Part shown: positions 35,453 through 45,016 of the stretch, piece after piece
Layout: each line of letters starts with the position of its first letter
Numbering within the stretch: position 1 is the stretch's first letter
NCBI GenBank assembly: GCA_910574895.1
Contig: CAJTDQ010000001.1
Location: forward strand, 186,001-250,000
Source of the DNA: Eubacteriaceae bacterium
GTDB lineage: Bacteria; Bacillota; Clostridia; Lachnospirales; Lachnospiraceae
Reading direction: 5' to 3'
Length of the DNA stretch: 64,000 nt
Translations under genes and position numbers: made by a program
The notes under the pieces: generated by a model
Database searches by the model: none
Told to the model about the DNA's origin: nothing
Seen by the model: the letters and a program-made list of their open reading frames with translations, nothing else

Positions 35453-36595
35453 ATGAAAAAATACGTTTTACATATTCTTTGTGTAGTACTGATTTGCGCA
35501 GGACATATAAATGTTTCAGGAGAAGAGACCAAAGAAATCAAGGACAGCGATTTGATTTCAAAGTCAGCAGTTATTATTGACGGGAAAACAGGGAGAGTAC
35601 TATATGGTAAAAATTATGAACAGAAAATGGCAATGGCGAGTACTACGAAGATAATGACATGCATTGTGGCGCTTGAAAACAGTAAACTGGATGCGGTTGT
35701 AGAAGTTTCTTCAAGGGCAGCCGGTATGCCTAAAGTACATATGAATATAAAAAAAGGTGAAAAATATTATATGAAAGATTTGTTGCATGCCATGATGCTG
35801 GAATCCTTTAATGATGTATCGGTTGCGGTAGCAGAAGGAGTGGCAGGCAGTGTAGAGGCATTTGCAAAGTTAATGAATGAAAAGGCAAGAAGCATTGGGG
35901 CTTTTCATACAAACTTTGTCACACCAAATGGATTAGATGCGGATAAACATTATTCGACAGCTTATGATATGGCGCTTATTGGTGCTTATGCAATAAAAAA
36001 TAAGATTTTTTTGGAAATCACAAATACAAAATCATATCATTTATCCGATGTAGATAATAAAAGAAATTTTAATGTGACAAACAGGGATGCTTTTCTTACA
36101 ATGGACAACAGTGCGATTGGAATAAAAACAGGATTTACAGGAAAAGCGGGATATTGTTTTGTCGGTGCAGTGAAGAGTAAGGGGAGAGTTTTTGTCAGTA
36201 GTGTTTTAGCATGTGGATGGCCCCCAAACAAATCATATAAGTGGAAGGATACGATGTGTTTAATGAATTATGGAAAAGAACATTACAATAACAAAAGTTT
36301 ATTGAAAAAAAATAAAGAAATTGATGTAAATTTAGAGCGCGGGACAAAGAAAAAAATAAAGGCATCAATACTTGGAAGCAGTAAATATTTAATAAATCCT
36401 AATGAAAAATATAATTTTAAGACAAATATCAGTTATAAATATCCTATAAAAGAAAATGATAAGATAGGGACGGTTGATATTTTTATTGAAGATAATAAAG
36501 TTCAGACAAGGAATATTGTGGCAAAAGAGGCAGTATCAGAATATAATTTTAAGTATTGTTTTCAGAAAGTTCTTAACTGGTTTATATTACAATAA
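35453..36595 (+). CDS. D-alanyl-D-alanine carboxypeptidase (S11), second copy
   Basis: A 380-residue secreted S11 peptidase. Its N-terminal signal peptide covers about residues 1-23. SXXK is STTK in AMASTTKIM. SXN is SFN in MLESFNDVSVAVAEG, and KTG is IKTGFTGKAGYC. The sequence is clearly different from the enzyme at 29265, so this is a paralogue, not a recent duplication. It lies 113 bases upstream of dapF and murE, a peptidoglycan group. Spore-specific (DacB/DacF) or vegetative (DacA) use cannot be told apart here. Confidence 0.92.
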   Translation: MKKYVLHILCVVLICAGHINVSGEETKEIKDSDLISKSAVIIDGKTGRVLYGKNYEQKMAMASTTKIMTCIVALENSKLDAVVEVSSRAAGMPKVHMNIKKGEKYYMKDLLHAMMLESFNDVSVAVAEGVAGSVEAFAKLMNEKARSIGAFHTNFVTPNGLDADKHYSTAYDMALIGAYAIKNKIFLEITNTKSYHLSDVDNKRNFNVTNRDAFLTMDNSAIGIKTGFTGKAGYCFVGAVKSKGRVFVSSVLACGWPPNKSYKWKDTMCLMNYGKEHYNNKSLLKKNKEIDVNLERGTKKKIKASILGSSKYLINPNEKYNFKTNISYKYPIKENDKIGTVDIFIEDNKVQTRNIVAKEAVSEYNFKYCFQKVLNWFILQ

Positions 36596-36708
36596 TTACC
36601 TTTATTTATATATTTAAATGTGGTATATTGATATCAAAAATGAACCACAAAATATAGTGTGGTATAAAACTTTATTAACAAGATATAACCATTGTTAAGG
36701 AGGCAGAA

Positions 36709-37545
36709 ATGGAATTTACAAAGATGGAAGGTTGTGGAAACGACTATGTATATGTAAATGGATTTACTTACAAAATTAAAAATCCAAATAAAGTATCAGA
36801 ATTTGTAAGCAATAGAAACTTTGGGATTGGTTCTGACGGACTGATTATGGTAAATCCATCAGATAAAGCAGATTTTCGTATGAATATGTACAATGCGGAT
36901 GGTTCAGAAGGAAAGATGTGTGGTAACGGAATCCGATGTGTTGCAAAATATGTATATGATAATAAAATGACAGATAAAACGACAATCACAGTAGAGACTT
37001 TGTCAGGAATTAAGACATTGGTTTTAAATGTGGAAGATGGTAAGGTGAAAACTGTCCGTGTAGATATGGGAAGTCCTATTTTAAAAGCGAAAGATGTCCC
37101 TGTTATCTCAGAAAAAGAACAGGTGATTGATGAACCAATCATGATAGATAATAAAGAGTATAAAATCACATGCGTGTCTATGGGAAATCCTCATGCAATT
37201 ACTTTTATTGATGATACTGACAGTCTGGATATCGAGAGTATCGGACCAAAGTTTGAAAAAAATGAGATTTTTCCGGACAGAATTAATACAGAGTTTATTC
37301 AGATTGTAGATAGAAATACAATTAAAATGCGTGTGTGGGAGAGAGGCTCCGGAGAAACATTAGCTTGTGGAACAGGCGCCTGTGCAAGTGTTGTAGCATG
37401 TGTACTGAATAATCTTACAGAAAATAAAGTGACTGTAAAATTATTAGGCGGAGATTTGTTTATTGAATACAACATGGAAGAAAATACCGTATATATGACG
37501 GGGCCGGCAAGGGTATCTTTTGTTGGAAATATAGATATTGAATAA
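36709..37545 (+). CDS. dapF: Diaminopimelate epimerase
   Basis: A 278-residue PLP-independent epimerase converting LL- to meso-diaminopimelate for peptidoglycan and lysine. The two catalytic cysteines are seen as Cys71 in MCGNGIRC and Cys220 in [23 protein letters not shown] starts the protein as in other DapF. AAGGAGG at 36698-36704 supports the start. TGTGGTATA occurs twice upstream (36619-36627, 36658-36666), with a short ACCACA/TGTGGT hairpin at 36644-36663. murE follows. Confidence 0.96.
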   Translation: MEFTKMEGCGNDYVYVNGFTYKIKNPNKVSEFVSNRNFGIGSDGLIMVNPSDKADFRMNMYNADGSEGKMCGNGIRCVAKYVYDNKMTDKTTITVETLSGIKTLVLNVEDGKVKTVRVDMGSPILKAKDVPVISEKEQVIDEPIMIDNKEYKITCVSMGNPHAITFIDDTDSLDIESIGPKFEKNEIFPDRINTEFIQIVDRNTIKMRVWERGSGETLACGTGACASVVACVLNNLTENKVTVKLLGGDLFIEYNMEENTVYMTGPARVSFVGNIDIE

Positions 37546-37580
37546 GTCACAGGATTGTTTTAAATGGAAAGTGTGAAAGT

Positions 37581-39056
37581 ATGATTTTAAAGGATTTATT
37601 AGAAAAATTAGAGTATACGGTGCTATCAGGAAATGATTGCATTCATATTAATCATCTTGTGAATGATTCCAGAAAAGTCGGGATGGGTGATGTATTTGTT
37701 TGTATTAAAGGTGCAGGCTTTGATGGGCATAAGTTTATAAATGATGTGGCGGGAAAAGGTGCAGCTGCAGTTGTGGTAATGGAAGATGTGGAAGCGCCGG
37801 ATGGCGTGACAGTCATCCGGGTAGAAGATACAAGATATGCTTTGGCATGTATGTCAGCTGCATATTTCGGATATCCTGCAGAGAAACTTACAACAATCGG
37901 AATTACTGGAACAAAAGGAAAAACAACAACTACATATATGGTACGTCAGGTTTTAGAAAGCGTTGGAATTAAGACAGGACTGATTGGTACAATAGAAACA
38001 ATTATCGGGGATGAAGTAATACCGGCGAAGAATACGACACCAGAATCGTTTGTTGTCCAGGAAACTTTTGCAAAAATGGTGGAACAGGGATGTGATTGTG
38101 TTGTTATGGAAGTGTCATCTCAAGGGTTAATGCTTCACAGAGTGGCAGGATTTACATTTGATTATGGGATTTTCACGAACATCGAGCCGGATCATATCGG
38201 ACCAAATGAGCATAAAGACTTTAATGACTATCTTAGATGTAAGAGTATGTTATTAAAACAGTGCAAACATGGAATAATTAATATGGATGCAGATCATATC
38301 GATGAGATTTTAGAGGGACATACCTGTGATATAGAAACCTATGGTGTGAAAGGTGATTATGATTTTAAAGCATCAGATATTAATTTGTTTACAAAACCGG
38401 GATGTTTGTGTGTATCTTATCAGTTAGCCGGAAAGATGAATTTCCCTGTAGAAATTCATGTTCCGGGCAACTTTAGTGTATATAATTCTTTATGTGCGAT
38501 TGCAATATGCAGTCATTTTACAAAAGATATAGAAAGAATTAAGCAGGCATTGATAGATGTCAGAGTAAAGGGGAGAGTGGAGATTATTCCTATTTCTCAT
38601 AGATTTACATTGATGATTGATTATGCGCATAATGCCATGAGTCTGGAAAGTCTGCTGACGAGCTTAAAAGAATATCAGCCGAAGCGTCTGGTCACAGTGT
38701 TTGGCTGTGGAGGAAACCGTTCCAGAGACAGAAGATTTGAGATGGGAGAAGTATCTTCCAGACTTGCAGATTTTACAATTGTCACATCGGATAATCCAAG
38801 ATTCGAGGAACCTATGGAAATCATTAATGACATTTTAACCGGTATAAAAAGATCAGATGGCGAGTACGTAACAGTTCCTGACAGAAAGGATGCTATCAGA
38901 TATGCTATTCTCCATGCGCAGGATGGGGATGTCATTGTTCTGGCAGGAAAAGGACATGAAGATTATCAGGAAATAAAAGGTGTAAAACATCCGATGGATG
39001 AGCGTGTTTTAATTCAGGAGATAATCAGTGAAGATGAAGTGCGAGCAGTGCTATAA
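37581..39056 (+). CDS. murE: UDP-N-acetylmuramoyl-tripeptide synthetase (meso-DAP-adding MurE)
   Basis: A 491-residue Mur ligase adding the third stem-peptide residue. The ATP loop is GITGTKGKTTTTYM near residue 112. The substrate-specificity motif DNPR at 404-407 indicates meso-diaminopimelate rather than lysine, in agreement with dapF just upstream. The carbamylated-lysine region includes FNDYLRCKSMLLKQ. Length is standard. It is outside the usual dcw cluster here. asnB follows 22 bases later. Confidence 0.95.
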   Translation: MILKDLLEKLEYTVLSGNDCIHINHLVNDSRKVGMGDVFVCIKGAGFDGHKFINDVAGKGAAAVVVMEDVEAPDGVTVIRVEDTRYALACMSAAYFGYPAEKLTTIGITGTKGKTTTTYMVRQVLESVGIKTGLIGTIETIIGDEVIPAKNTTPESFVVQETFAKMVEQGCDCVVMEVSSQGLMLHRVAGFTFDYGIFTNIEPDHIGPNEHKDFNDYLRCKSMLLKQCKHGIINMDADHIDEILEGHTCDIETYGVKGDYDFKASDINLFTKPGCLCVSYQLAGKMNFPVEIHVPGNFSVYNSLCAIAICSHFTKDIERIKQALIDVRVKGRVEIIPISHRFTLMIDYAHNAMSLESLLTSLKEYQPKRLVTVFGCGGNRSRDRRFEMGEVSSRLADFTIVTSDNPRFEEPMEIINDILTGIKRSDGEYVTVPDRKDAIRYAILHAQDGDVIVLAGKGHEDYQEIKGVKHPMDERVLIQEIISEDEVRAVL

Positions 39057-39078
39057 CGAATGAAAGAGAGAAGTTGTT

Positions 39079-40962
39079 ATGTGTGGAATTTGTGGCTTTA
39101 TAGGTGAAGTAAAGGACAGTAAAGCAGTATTAAAGAAAATGATGGATAAAATAGCCCACAGAGGTCCGGATGATGAAGGAATGTATGTGGATGCTCAGGC
39201 GGCTATTGGACATAGAAGACTCAGCATTATTGATTTAAGCCATGGTGCTCAGCCAATGTATAATGAAACAGGTGAAATCGCTATCGTTTTTAATGGAGAG
39301 ATTTATAATCATCTGGATGTGAGAAAAGAATTAATTGAAAAAGGTCATGTTTTTGCAAATGATTCTGATACAGAGTGTCTGATTCATGCTTATGAAGAAT
39401 ATGGAACAGAAATGTTGTCAAAACTTCGCGGCATGTTTGCTTTTGTAATATGGGACAGCAAAAATAAAACGATGTTTGGTGCCAGAGATCATTTTGGAAT
39501 AAAACCATTTTATTATTCACAAGTGAACGGAACTTTTGTATTTTCGTCAGAGATAAAAGCGATTCTGGAGTTTCCGGGCTTTCAAAAGGAAGTGAATACT
39601 GCTGCGTTGGAACAGTATTTGAGTTTCCAATATTCGGTTTTACCGGAGTGTTTCTTTAAGGGAGTATATAAACTTCCGGCAGGACACTATATGATATTAA
39701 GGGATGGAAAATTAGAGATTGAACGGTATTTTGATCCAATGATGGAGCCAAAGACAGAGGGCGATTTGGAGAAGACTGTTTCAGAGATAGAAGAAGTGGT
39801 TCATAATACAGTAGATGCCCATATGATTGCTGATGTAGAGGTAGGCTCATTATTATCCAGTGGAGTGGATTCCAGTTACGTAGTCTCTGAATTTCCGGGT
39901 GAGAAAACATTTACCGTAGGATTCTTGGACAAACAGAGCAAATATAATGAAATTCGATATGCTGAAGGATTGGTAGAAGAACTGGGAAAGAAAAATTTCA
40001 GTAAAAATATTGATAGTGATGAATATTTTGATTCCATTGCTACAGTGATGTATTATATGGATGAACCTTTGGCAGATCCTTCCTGTATTGCGCTTTATTT
40101 TGTAGACCAGCTTGCGGCAGAACAGATTAAAGTCGTTTTGTCAGGAGAGGGAGCAGATGAGTTCTTTGGCGGTTATAATATTTATCATGAGCCATTGTCA
40201 TTAAAGGGGTATCAGAAGATACCGAAATTTATCAGAAAAGGATTGGCGAAGATTGCAAGTGTGATGCCGGATGTAAAAGGACGTGACTTTATTATCCGTG
40301 GAAGTAAGAGTGTTGAGGAGCGCTTTATTGGAAATGCCAATATGTTTTCTGTAAAAGACAGAGAAAAACTTCTGAAAACAGAATTGACACATTTAAGTCC
40401 CAAAGAAGTAGTATCTACTACTTATGATAAGGTGGGACATTTAAATGATATTGCAAAAATGCAGTATATTGATACGAATTTCTGGCTGCAGGGCGATATT
40501 CTATTAAAAGCAGATAAAATGAGTATGGCGCATTGTTTAGAATCCAGAGTACCATTTCTTGATGTGGAAGTATTTAAATATGCAAAGACATTGCCGATAG
40601 ATTTCAGGTGTAATGAAGAAGCTACGAAAAGAGCTTTTCGAATTGCAGCAAAAAGACATATCCCTGAAAAAACAGCGAATAAGAAGAAATTAGGTTTCCC
40701 TGTACCAATCAGAGTGTGGCTCAAGGAAGATAAATATTATGACAGAGTCATGGAAACTTTGACTTCTGATGCAGCAAAACAGTTCTTTCATACAGATATT
40801 TTAGTAAAACTTATGGAAGAACACAGGGCAGGAAAAGCGGACAACAGCAGACGCATTTGGACTGTATATGTATTTCTTGTATGGTATCATGTTTATTTTG
40901 AAACAGAAGATTTTAAACCAATTAACAGTGAGTGGATTGAAAATAGAATTAAAACTGCATAA
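39079..40962 (+). CDS. asnB: Asparagine synthase (glutamine-hydrolysing)
   Basis: A 627-residue enzyme making asparagine from aspartate, glutamine and ATP. The N-terminal class II glutaminase begins MCGICGF with nucleophile Cys2 and contains HRRLSIIDLS and FNGEIYN. The C-terminal synthetase carries the PP-loop LLSSGVDSSYV. Length is typical of AsnB. It follows murE closely, so it may be co-transcribed. An alternative is amidation of a cell-wall precursor, but the overall pattern fits ordinary asparagine synthetase. Confidence 0.94.
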   Translation: MCGICGFIGEVKDSKAVLKKMMDKIAHRGPDDEGMYVDAQAAIGHRRLSIIDLSHGAQPMYNETGEIAIVFNGEIYNHLDVRKELIEKGHVFANDSDTECLIHAYEEYGTEMLSKLRGMFAFVIWDSKNKTMFGARDHFGIKPFYYSQVNGTFVFSSEIKAILEFPGFQKEVNTAALEQYLSFQYSVLPECFFKGVYKLPAGHYMILRDGKLEIERYFDPMMEPKTEGDLEKTVSEIEEVVHNTVDAHMIADVEVGSLLSSGVDSSYVVSEFPGEKTFTVGFLDKQSKYNEIRYAEGLVEELGKKNFSKNIDSDEYFDSIATVMYYMDEPLADPSCIALYFVDQLAAEQIKVVLSGEGADEFFGGYNIYHEPLSLKGYQKIPKFIRKGLAKIASVMPDVKGRDFIIRGSKSVEERFIGNANMFSVKDREKLLKTELTHLSPKEVVSTTYDKVGHLNDIAKMQYIDTNFWLQGDILLKADKMSMAHCLESRVPFLDVEVFKYAKTLPIDFRCNEEATKRAFRIAAKRHIPEKTANKKKLGFPVPIRVWLKEDKYYDRVMETLTSDAAKQFFHTDILVKLMEEHRAGKADNSRRIWTVYVFLVWYHVYFETEDFKPINSEWIENRIKTA

Positions 40963-41009
40963 GATAATTAACTTTTCGCATACATTTTCTTTGAAAAATT
41001 ACTTGCTAT

Positions 41010-41038
41010 TTGACAGGAAAAGCGTTAATCTATATAAG
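41010..41038 (+). promoter_or_regulatory. Promoter of the sodium-pump decarboxylase operon
   Basis: TTGACA (41010-41015), 17-base spacer, TATAAG (41033-41038). It predicts a leader of about 107 bases before the first gene. I see no known riboswitch in that leader. Confidence 0.75.
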
Positions 41039-41151
41039 GCGAAAAAGTGGTTGTTTTTTGCAAACACAGTAAAGCCGATGGAAATGAAAAATCATATCCA
41101 AAGGCTTTTGCTATATAAAACTTTATTAATATATAATGGAGGAGACTGATT

Positions 41152-42564
41152 ATGAGTACATCAGCTAAAACTTCAGCAAGAGAGAGAATAGAAACTCTTC
41201 TTGATGAGAACAGTTTTGTTGAGATTGGCGCACTGGTTACAGCCAGAGCTACTGATTTCAACATGAAGTCTGTTGACACACCATCAGACGGTGTAATTAC
41301 CGGTTATGGACTTGTTAATGGAAGACTAGTTTATGTATTTAGCCAGGATTCATCAGTACTTGGTGGTTCTGTTGGCGAGATGCATGCAAAGAAAATTGCA
41401 AACATTTACGATATGGCGTTGAAAATGGGTGCACCAGTGATTGGATTGGTAGATAGTACCGGTTTGAGATTACAGGAATCTGTAGATGGTTTGGAAGCGT
41501 TTGGTAAGATTTACATGAAGCAGACAGAAGCTGCAGGAGTGATTCCTACAGTGACAGCAGTTTTCGGAAATTGTGGTGGTGCTTTAAGTGTTATGGCAGG
41601 ACTTTCTGATTTTACATTTATGGAGAGTGAAAAGGCAAACTTATTTGTGAATTCACCGAATGCTGTTGATGAAAACAGAAAAGAAGTCTGCGATACAGCA
41701 TCTGCAAAATTCCAGAGTGAAGTTGCAGGAAATGTAGATTTTGTAGGTACAGAAGCAGAAATTATTAGCGGAATCATTAATCTTGTTTCAATTTTGCCTT
41801 CAAATTATGAAGATGAAGTTGTAGCTGACTGCACAGATGATTTAAATAGAGCAGCAACAGGATTTGAGTCAGGATTAGAGGATACAAAGTTAGCTTTAAA
41901 TAGTATATCTGATGATGGTTTCGTTGTTGAAGTAAAGAGTGCTTATGCACCGGAGATGCTCACTGCTTTTATTAAGTTAAATGGAGCAACTGTTGGTGTT
42001 GTGGCAAATAGAACGAAGGTATATGATGATGAAATGGCAGTAGCCGCAGAATATGAAGCAAAACTTACAGCAAAAGGCTGTGATAAAGCAGCTGAGTTTG
42101 TATATTTCTGTGATGATTTTTCGATACCTGTATTAACATTGACAAATGTTAAGGGATTTGCTACATCAAAATGTCAGGAAAAGCATGGTGCTGCAAAAAC
42201 TGCAAAATTAACATTTGCGTTTGCAAATGCTACAGTACCAAAAGTTAATGTTTTAATCGGAGATGCTTTTGGCAGTGCATATATTACAATGAACAGTAAG
42301 TCTATCGGAGCAGATATGGTATTTGCACTTCCTAATGCAAAAGTAGGTATGATGGATGCGCAGAGTGCTGTTAAGATTATGTATGCAGATGAAATTGAAA
42401 AAGATGCCAGTGTAATTGCTGAAAAGACAGCAGAATACGAAGCACTGCAGGGAGATGTTACGAAAGCTGCATCAAGAGGGTATGTTGATAATATTATACA
42501 GCCGGTTGATGTAAGAAAATATGTGATTGGCGCATTTGAAATGTTATACACAAAAAGACAGTAG
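41152..42564 (+). CDS. Acyl-CoA carboxyltransferase subunit (methylmalonyl-CoA decarboxylase alpha-like)
   Basis: A 470-residue protein with two crotonase-like carboxyltransferase halves, the family of propionyl-CoA carboxylase beta, MmdA and the transcarboxylase 12S subunit. Visible features are SARERIETLLDENSFVEIGALV, an oxyanion-type GNCGGALSVMAG segment and GDAFGSAYITMNSKSIGADMVFALPNAKVGMM. It is shorter than typical MmdA (about 510 residues) and divergent, so the acyl-CoA substrate is uncertain. It heads the operon with OadG-like, biotin carrier, beta and OadA-like genes. It would exchange CO2 between the biotin carrier and an acyl-CoA. Confidence 0.83.
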   Translation: MSTSAKTSARERIETLLDENSFVEIGALVTARATDFNMKSVDTPSDGVITGYGLVNGRLVYVFSQDSSVLGGSVGEMHAKKIANIYDMALKMGAPVIGLVDSTGLRLQESVDGLEAFGKIYMKQTEAAGVIPTVTAVFGNCGGALSVMAGLSDFTFMESEKANLFVNSPNAVDENRKEVCDTASAKFQSEVAGNVDFVGTEAEIISGIINLVSILPSNYEDEVVADCTDDLNRAATGFESGLEDTKLALNSISDDGFVVEVKSAYAPEMLTAFIKLNGATVGVVANRTKVYDDEMAVAAEYEAKLTAKGCDKAAEFVYFCDDFSIPVLTLTNVKGFATSKCQEKHGAAKTAKLTFAFANATVPKVNVLIGDAFGSAYITMNSKSIGADMVFALPNAKVGMMDAQSAVKIMYADEIEKDASVIAEKTAEYEALQGDVTKAASRGYVDNIIQPVDVRKYVIGAFEMLYTKRQ

Positions 42565-42573
42565 GAGGACAAT

Positions 42574-43419
42574 ATGAAGATGATGAAAAGATTGCGTTTC
42601 GTGATTTCTCTTGCTTCATTGGCTATGTGTTTTTTGTTCTCCAACGTGAATGTTTTTGCGGACCAGCCAATTGACATGGGCGAAATGATGTCTCAGCAAG
42701 AGACAACATTGTCAGAAGAAGACCAAAAGGAATTCTTAAAAGGCAAAATCAACATGGCACAGATTAAACAGCTTTATGAGTCTTATGTATCACAGGGTGT
42801 GGCACAGATAGGAAGTTTTTCAAAAGAAGAGCTTGACTATATTGCAAAGCAGAACAGTGCACAGACAGATATGTTTGAGAATTTTGCAAAAATTGTCGGT
42901 GAGGACTCATGTGGTGAATATAAAAACTATGATAGCATAGAGGTTACAGAGCAGGAAGATGGAATGTCTATTGACGCTACGGCAATGCTTCATTTTTCAA
43001 AGAGAGATTTGAAAATGATAATGCATATTACTGTATTTGACAATTTAGGACCGGTTCCAACATCGGTTGAATTCAGCCTTCCTGATTCAGGAGAAGAAAG
43101 CTTTGGCGCTAAGATGGCTTCAGCAGGAGCAAATACACTCATGGGAATGGGAACTGTTTTTGCTGTATTAATATTTATCTGTTTATTGATTTCCAGTTTT
43201 GTGTTTATTCCAAAGATTACAGAAGCAAAGGGAAGAAAAAAAGCAGAGAAAACAGAGCACGCTGCAGTGAAAGATACAAAGACTGAGGAAGTAGTTAATG
43301 CAGGGGCTGAAAATCTGGCAGATGACTATGAATTGATAGCGGTAATCGCGGCGGCTATTGCAGCAAGTGAAAACACATCAACAGATAATTTTGTTGTTCG
43401 TTCGATTAGAAGAAGATAA
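42574..43419 (+). CDS. OadG-like gamma subunit of sodium-pump decarboxylase
   Basis: A 281-residue protein with an N-terminal signal-type hydrophobic segment (about 6-28), an extracytoplasmic region with a DUF3887-like look (about 60-180), and one transmembrane helix (about 190-212). The latter occurs in MGMGTVFAVLIFICLLISSF, the OadG/MmdC hallmark. A charged cytoplasmic tail with an Ala-rich end follows. OadG anchors the cytoplasmic carboxyltransferase to the membrane beta subunit. The extra N-terminal domain makes it longer than classical OadG (about 80 residues). It starts nine bases after the first gene. Confidence 0.8.
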   Translation: MKMMKRLRFVISLASLAMCFLFSNVNVFADQPIDMGEMMSQQETTLSEEDQKEFLKGKINMAQIKQLYESYVSQGVAQIGSFSKEELDYIAKQNSAQTDMFENFAKIVGEDSCGEYKNYDSIEVTEQEDGMSIDATAMLHFSKRDLKMIMHITVFDNLGPVPTSVEFSLPDSGEESFGAKMASAGANTLMGMGTVFAVLIFICLLISSFVFIPKITEAKGRKKAEKTEHAAVKDTKTEEVVNAGAENLADDYELIAVIAAAIAASENTSTDNFVVRSIRRR

Positions 43420-43449
43420 ATTACTTATGTATATTTAGGAGGAAATAAA

Positions 43450-43812
43450 ATGAAGAATTATACAATTACAGTGAATGGAAATGTATATGATGTTACTGTA
43501 GAAGAGACAGGCAGCACTCCAAGTGCACCAGTAAGCAGACCTGTTTCAGCACCAAAGGCAGCTCCTGCACCTGCTCCGGCAGCAAGTGGAAGTGAAGGTG
43601 GAATTAAGGTTACAGCACCGATGCCTGGTAAAGTGTTATCTATTAGTGCAAATCCTGGCACAGCAGTAAAAAAAGGTGATACTGTTTTAGTATTTGAAGC
43701 AATGAAAATGGAAAATTCAGTGGTTGCTCCAGAGGACGGAACAGTTGCAAGTATTGCATTTGGCGTAGGCGATTCATTTGAAGCCGGTGTCGTAATAGCA
43801 ACATTAAACTAA
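43450..43812 (+). CDS. Biotin carboxyl carrier protein of the decarboxylase
   Basis: A 120-residue protein with an Ala/Pro-rich hinge (about residues 22-48) and a C-terminal biotinyl domain. The biotinylated lysine is Lys86 in the EAMKMEN motif. The MKNYTITVNGNVYDVTVEE start resembles MmdD/GcdC carriers. It carries CO2 between the carboxyltransferase(s) and the membrane decarboxylase. It lies between the gamma and beta subunit genes. As the OadA-like protein has no biotin domain of its own, this is probably the sole carrier for both carboxyltransferases. Confidence 0.93.
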   Translation: MKNYTITVNGNVYDVTVEETGSTPSAPVSRPVSAPKAAPAPAPAASGSEGGIKVTAPMPGKVLSISANPGTAVKKGDTVLVFEAMKMENSVVAPEDGTVASIAFGVGDSFEAGVVIATLN

Positions 43813-43838
43813 TCGTTTTTTAGAACTGGAGGTAACAA

Positions 43839-44978
43839 ATGAACATCATAGATACATTGGAAAATCTGGTGAATCAGACAGCGTTTTTAAATCTTACGGT
43901 AGGAAATTATATTATGATTGCTGTTGCCTGCATTTTCCTTTACTTAGCAATAAAAAAAGAATATGAACCATTACTTTTGGTTCCTATTGCTTTTGGTATG
44001 CTGTTGGTTAATATGTATCCGGACATTATGAAAGCTCCTGTAGGAGATGAAGCAGGCGGATTATTACATTACTTTTATATATTAGACGAGTATAGTATTC
44101 TGCCATCTCTTATCTTTATGGGTGTAGGTGCAATGACAGACTTTGGTCCGTTGATTGCTAACCCCAAAAGCTTTTTACTTGGAGCTGCGGCTCAGTTTGG
44201 TATATATTCTGCATACTTTTTGGCAATATTTATGGGATTTGGCGGCAAGGCAGCTGCAGCCATATCAATTATTGGTGGCGCAGATGGTCCTACATCTATT
44301 TTCCTTGCAGGTAAATTAGGACAGACAGACTTACTTGGACCAATTGCCGTGGCGGCGTATTCTTATATGGCATTAGTGCCAATTATTCAGCCACCAATTA
44401 TGAAATTATTAACAACAGAAAAGGAAAGAAAAATCAAGATGGAACAGCTTAGACCTGTTTCAAAGTTAGAAAAGATTTTATTCCCTGTTATTGTTACAAT
44501 TGTAGTCGTTATGATTTTACCGACAACAGCACCATTAGTTGGTATGCTGATGTTAGGTAACTTATTTAGAGAGTCAGGTGTAGTAAAACAGTTGACAGAT
44601 ACAGCCAGCAACGCACTGATGTATATTGTTGTTATTCTGCTTGGTACAAGTGTAGGTGCAACGACTTCGGCAGAGGCATTCTTAAATATGAGTACAATTA
44701 AAATTGTTGTACTCGGATTGGTTGCATTCGCGGTAGGTACTGCGGCAGGTGTATTGTTTGGTAAGTTAATGTGTGTTGTTACAAAAGGAAAAGTAAATCC
44801 ATTGATTGGTTCAGCAGGTGTATCTGCCGTACCAATGGCTGCCAGAGTTTCACAGAAAGTAGGAGCTGAGGCTGACCCGACAAACTTCCTTTTAATGCAT
44901 GCTATGGGACCAAACGTTGCGGGAGTTATCGGTACTGCAGTAGCAGCCGGAACTTTTATGGCAATATTCGGAATCTAA
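43839..44978 (+). CDS. oadB: Sodium ion-translocating decarboxylase beta subunit
   Basis: A 379-residue integral membrane protein with about nine to eleven hydrophobic segments. It decarboxylates carboxybiotin and exports sodium ions. The conserved Asp-containing segment GGADGPTSIFLAGKLG and the later GSAGVSAVPMAARVSQKVG and LLMHAMGPNVAGVIGTAVAAG segments are typical of OadB/MmdB/GcdB. Length is standard. Which of the three family names applies depends on the carboxyltransferase partners, of which this operon has two. Confidence 0.93.
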   Translation: MNIIDTLENLVNQTAFLNLTVGNYIMIAVACIFLYLAIKKEYEPLLLVPIAFGMLLVNMYPDIMKAPVGDEAGGLLHYFYILDEYSILPSLIFMGVGAMTDFGPLIANPKSFLLGAAAQFGIYSAYFLAIFMGFGGKAAAAISIIGGADGPTSIFLAGKLGQTDLLGPIAVAAYSYMALVPIIQPPIMKLLTTEKERKIKMEQLRPVSKLEKILFPVIVTIVVVMILPTTAPLVGMLMLGNLFRESGVVKQLTDTASNALMYIVVILLGTSVGATTSAEAFLNMSTIKIVVLGLVAFAVGTAAGVLFGKLMCVVTKGKVNPLIGSAGVSAVPMAARVSQKVGAEADPTNFLLMHAMGPNVAGVIGTAVAAGTFMAIFGI

Positions 44979-45016
44979 ATGAATTTGAAACATAACATTT
45001 ATCGGAGGAAAATAAA

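Noticed and set aside
40868-41149. Open frame overlapping the end of asnB and the following promoter
   Set aside because: It runs through the asnB 3' end and the TTGACA-TATAAG promoter in another frame, with no ribosome binding site.
41039-41151. Riboswitch in the about 107-base leader of the decarboxylase operon
   Set aside because: No known aptamer core or terminator-antiterminator pair could be recognised; only AT-rich sequence is seen.
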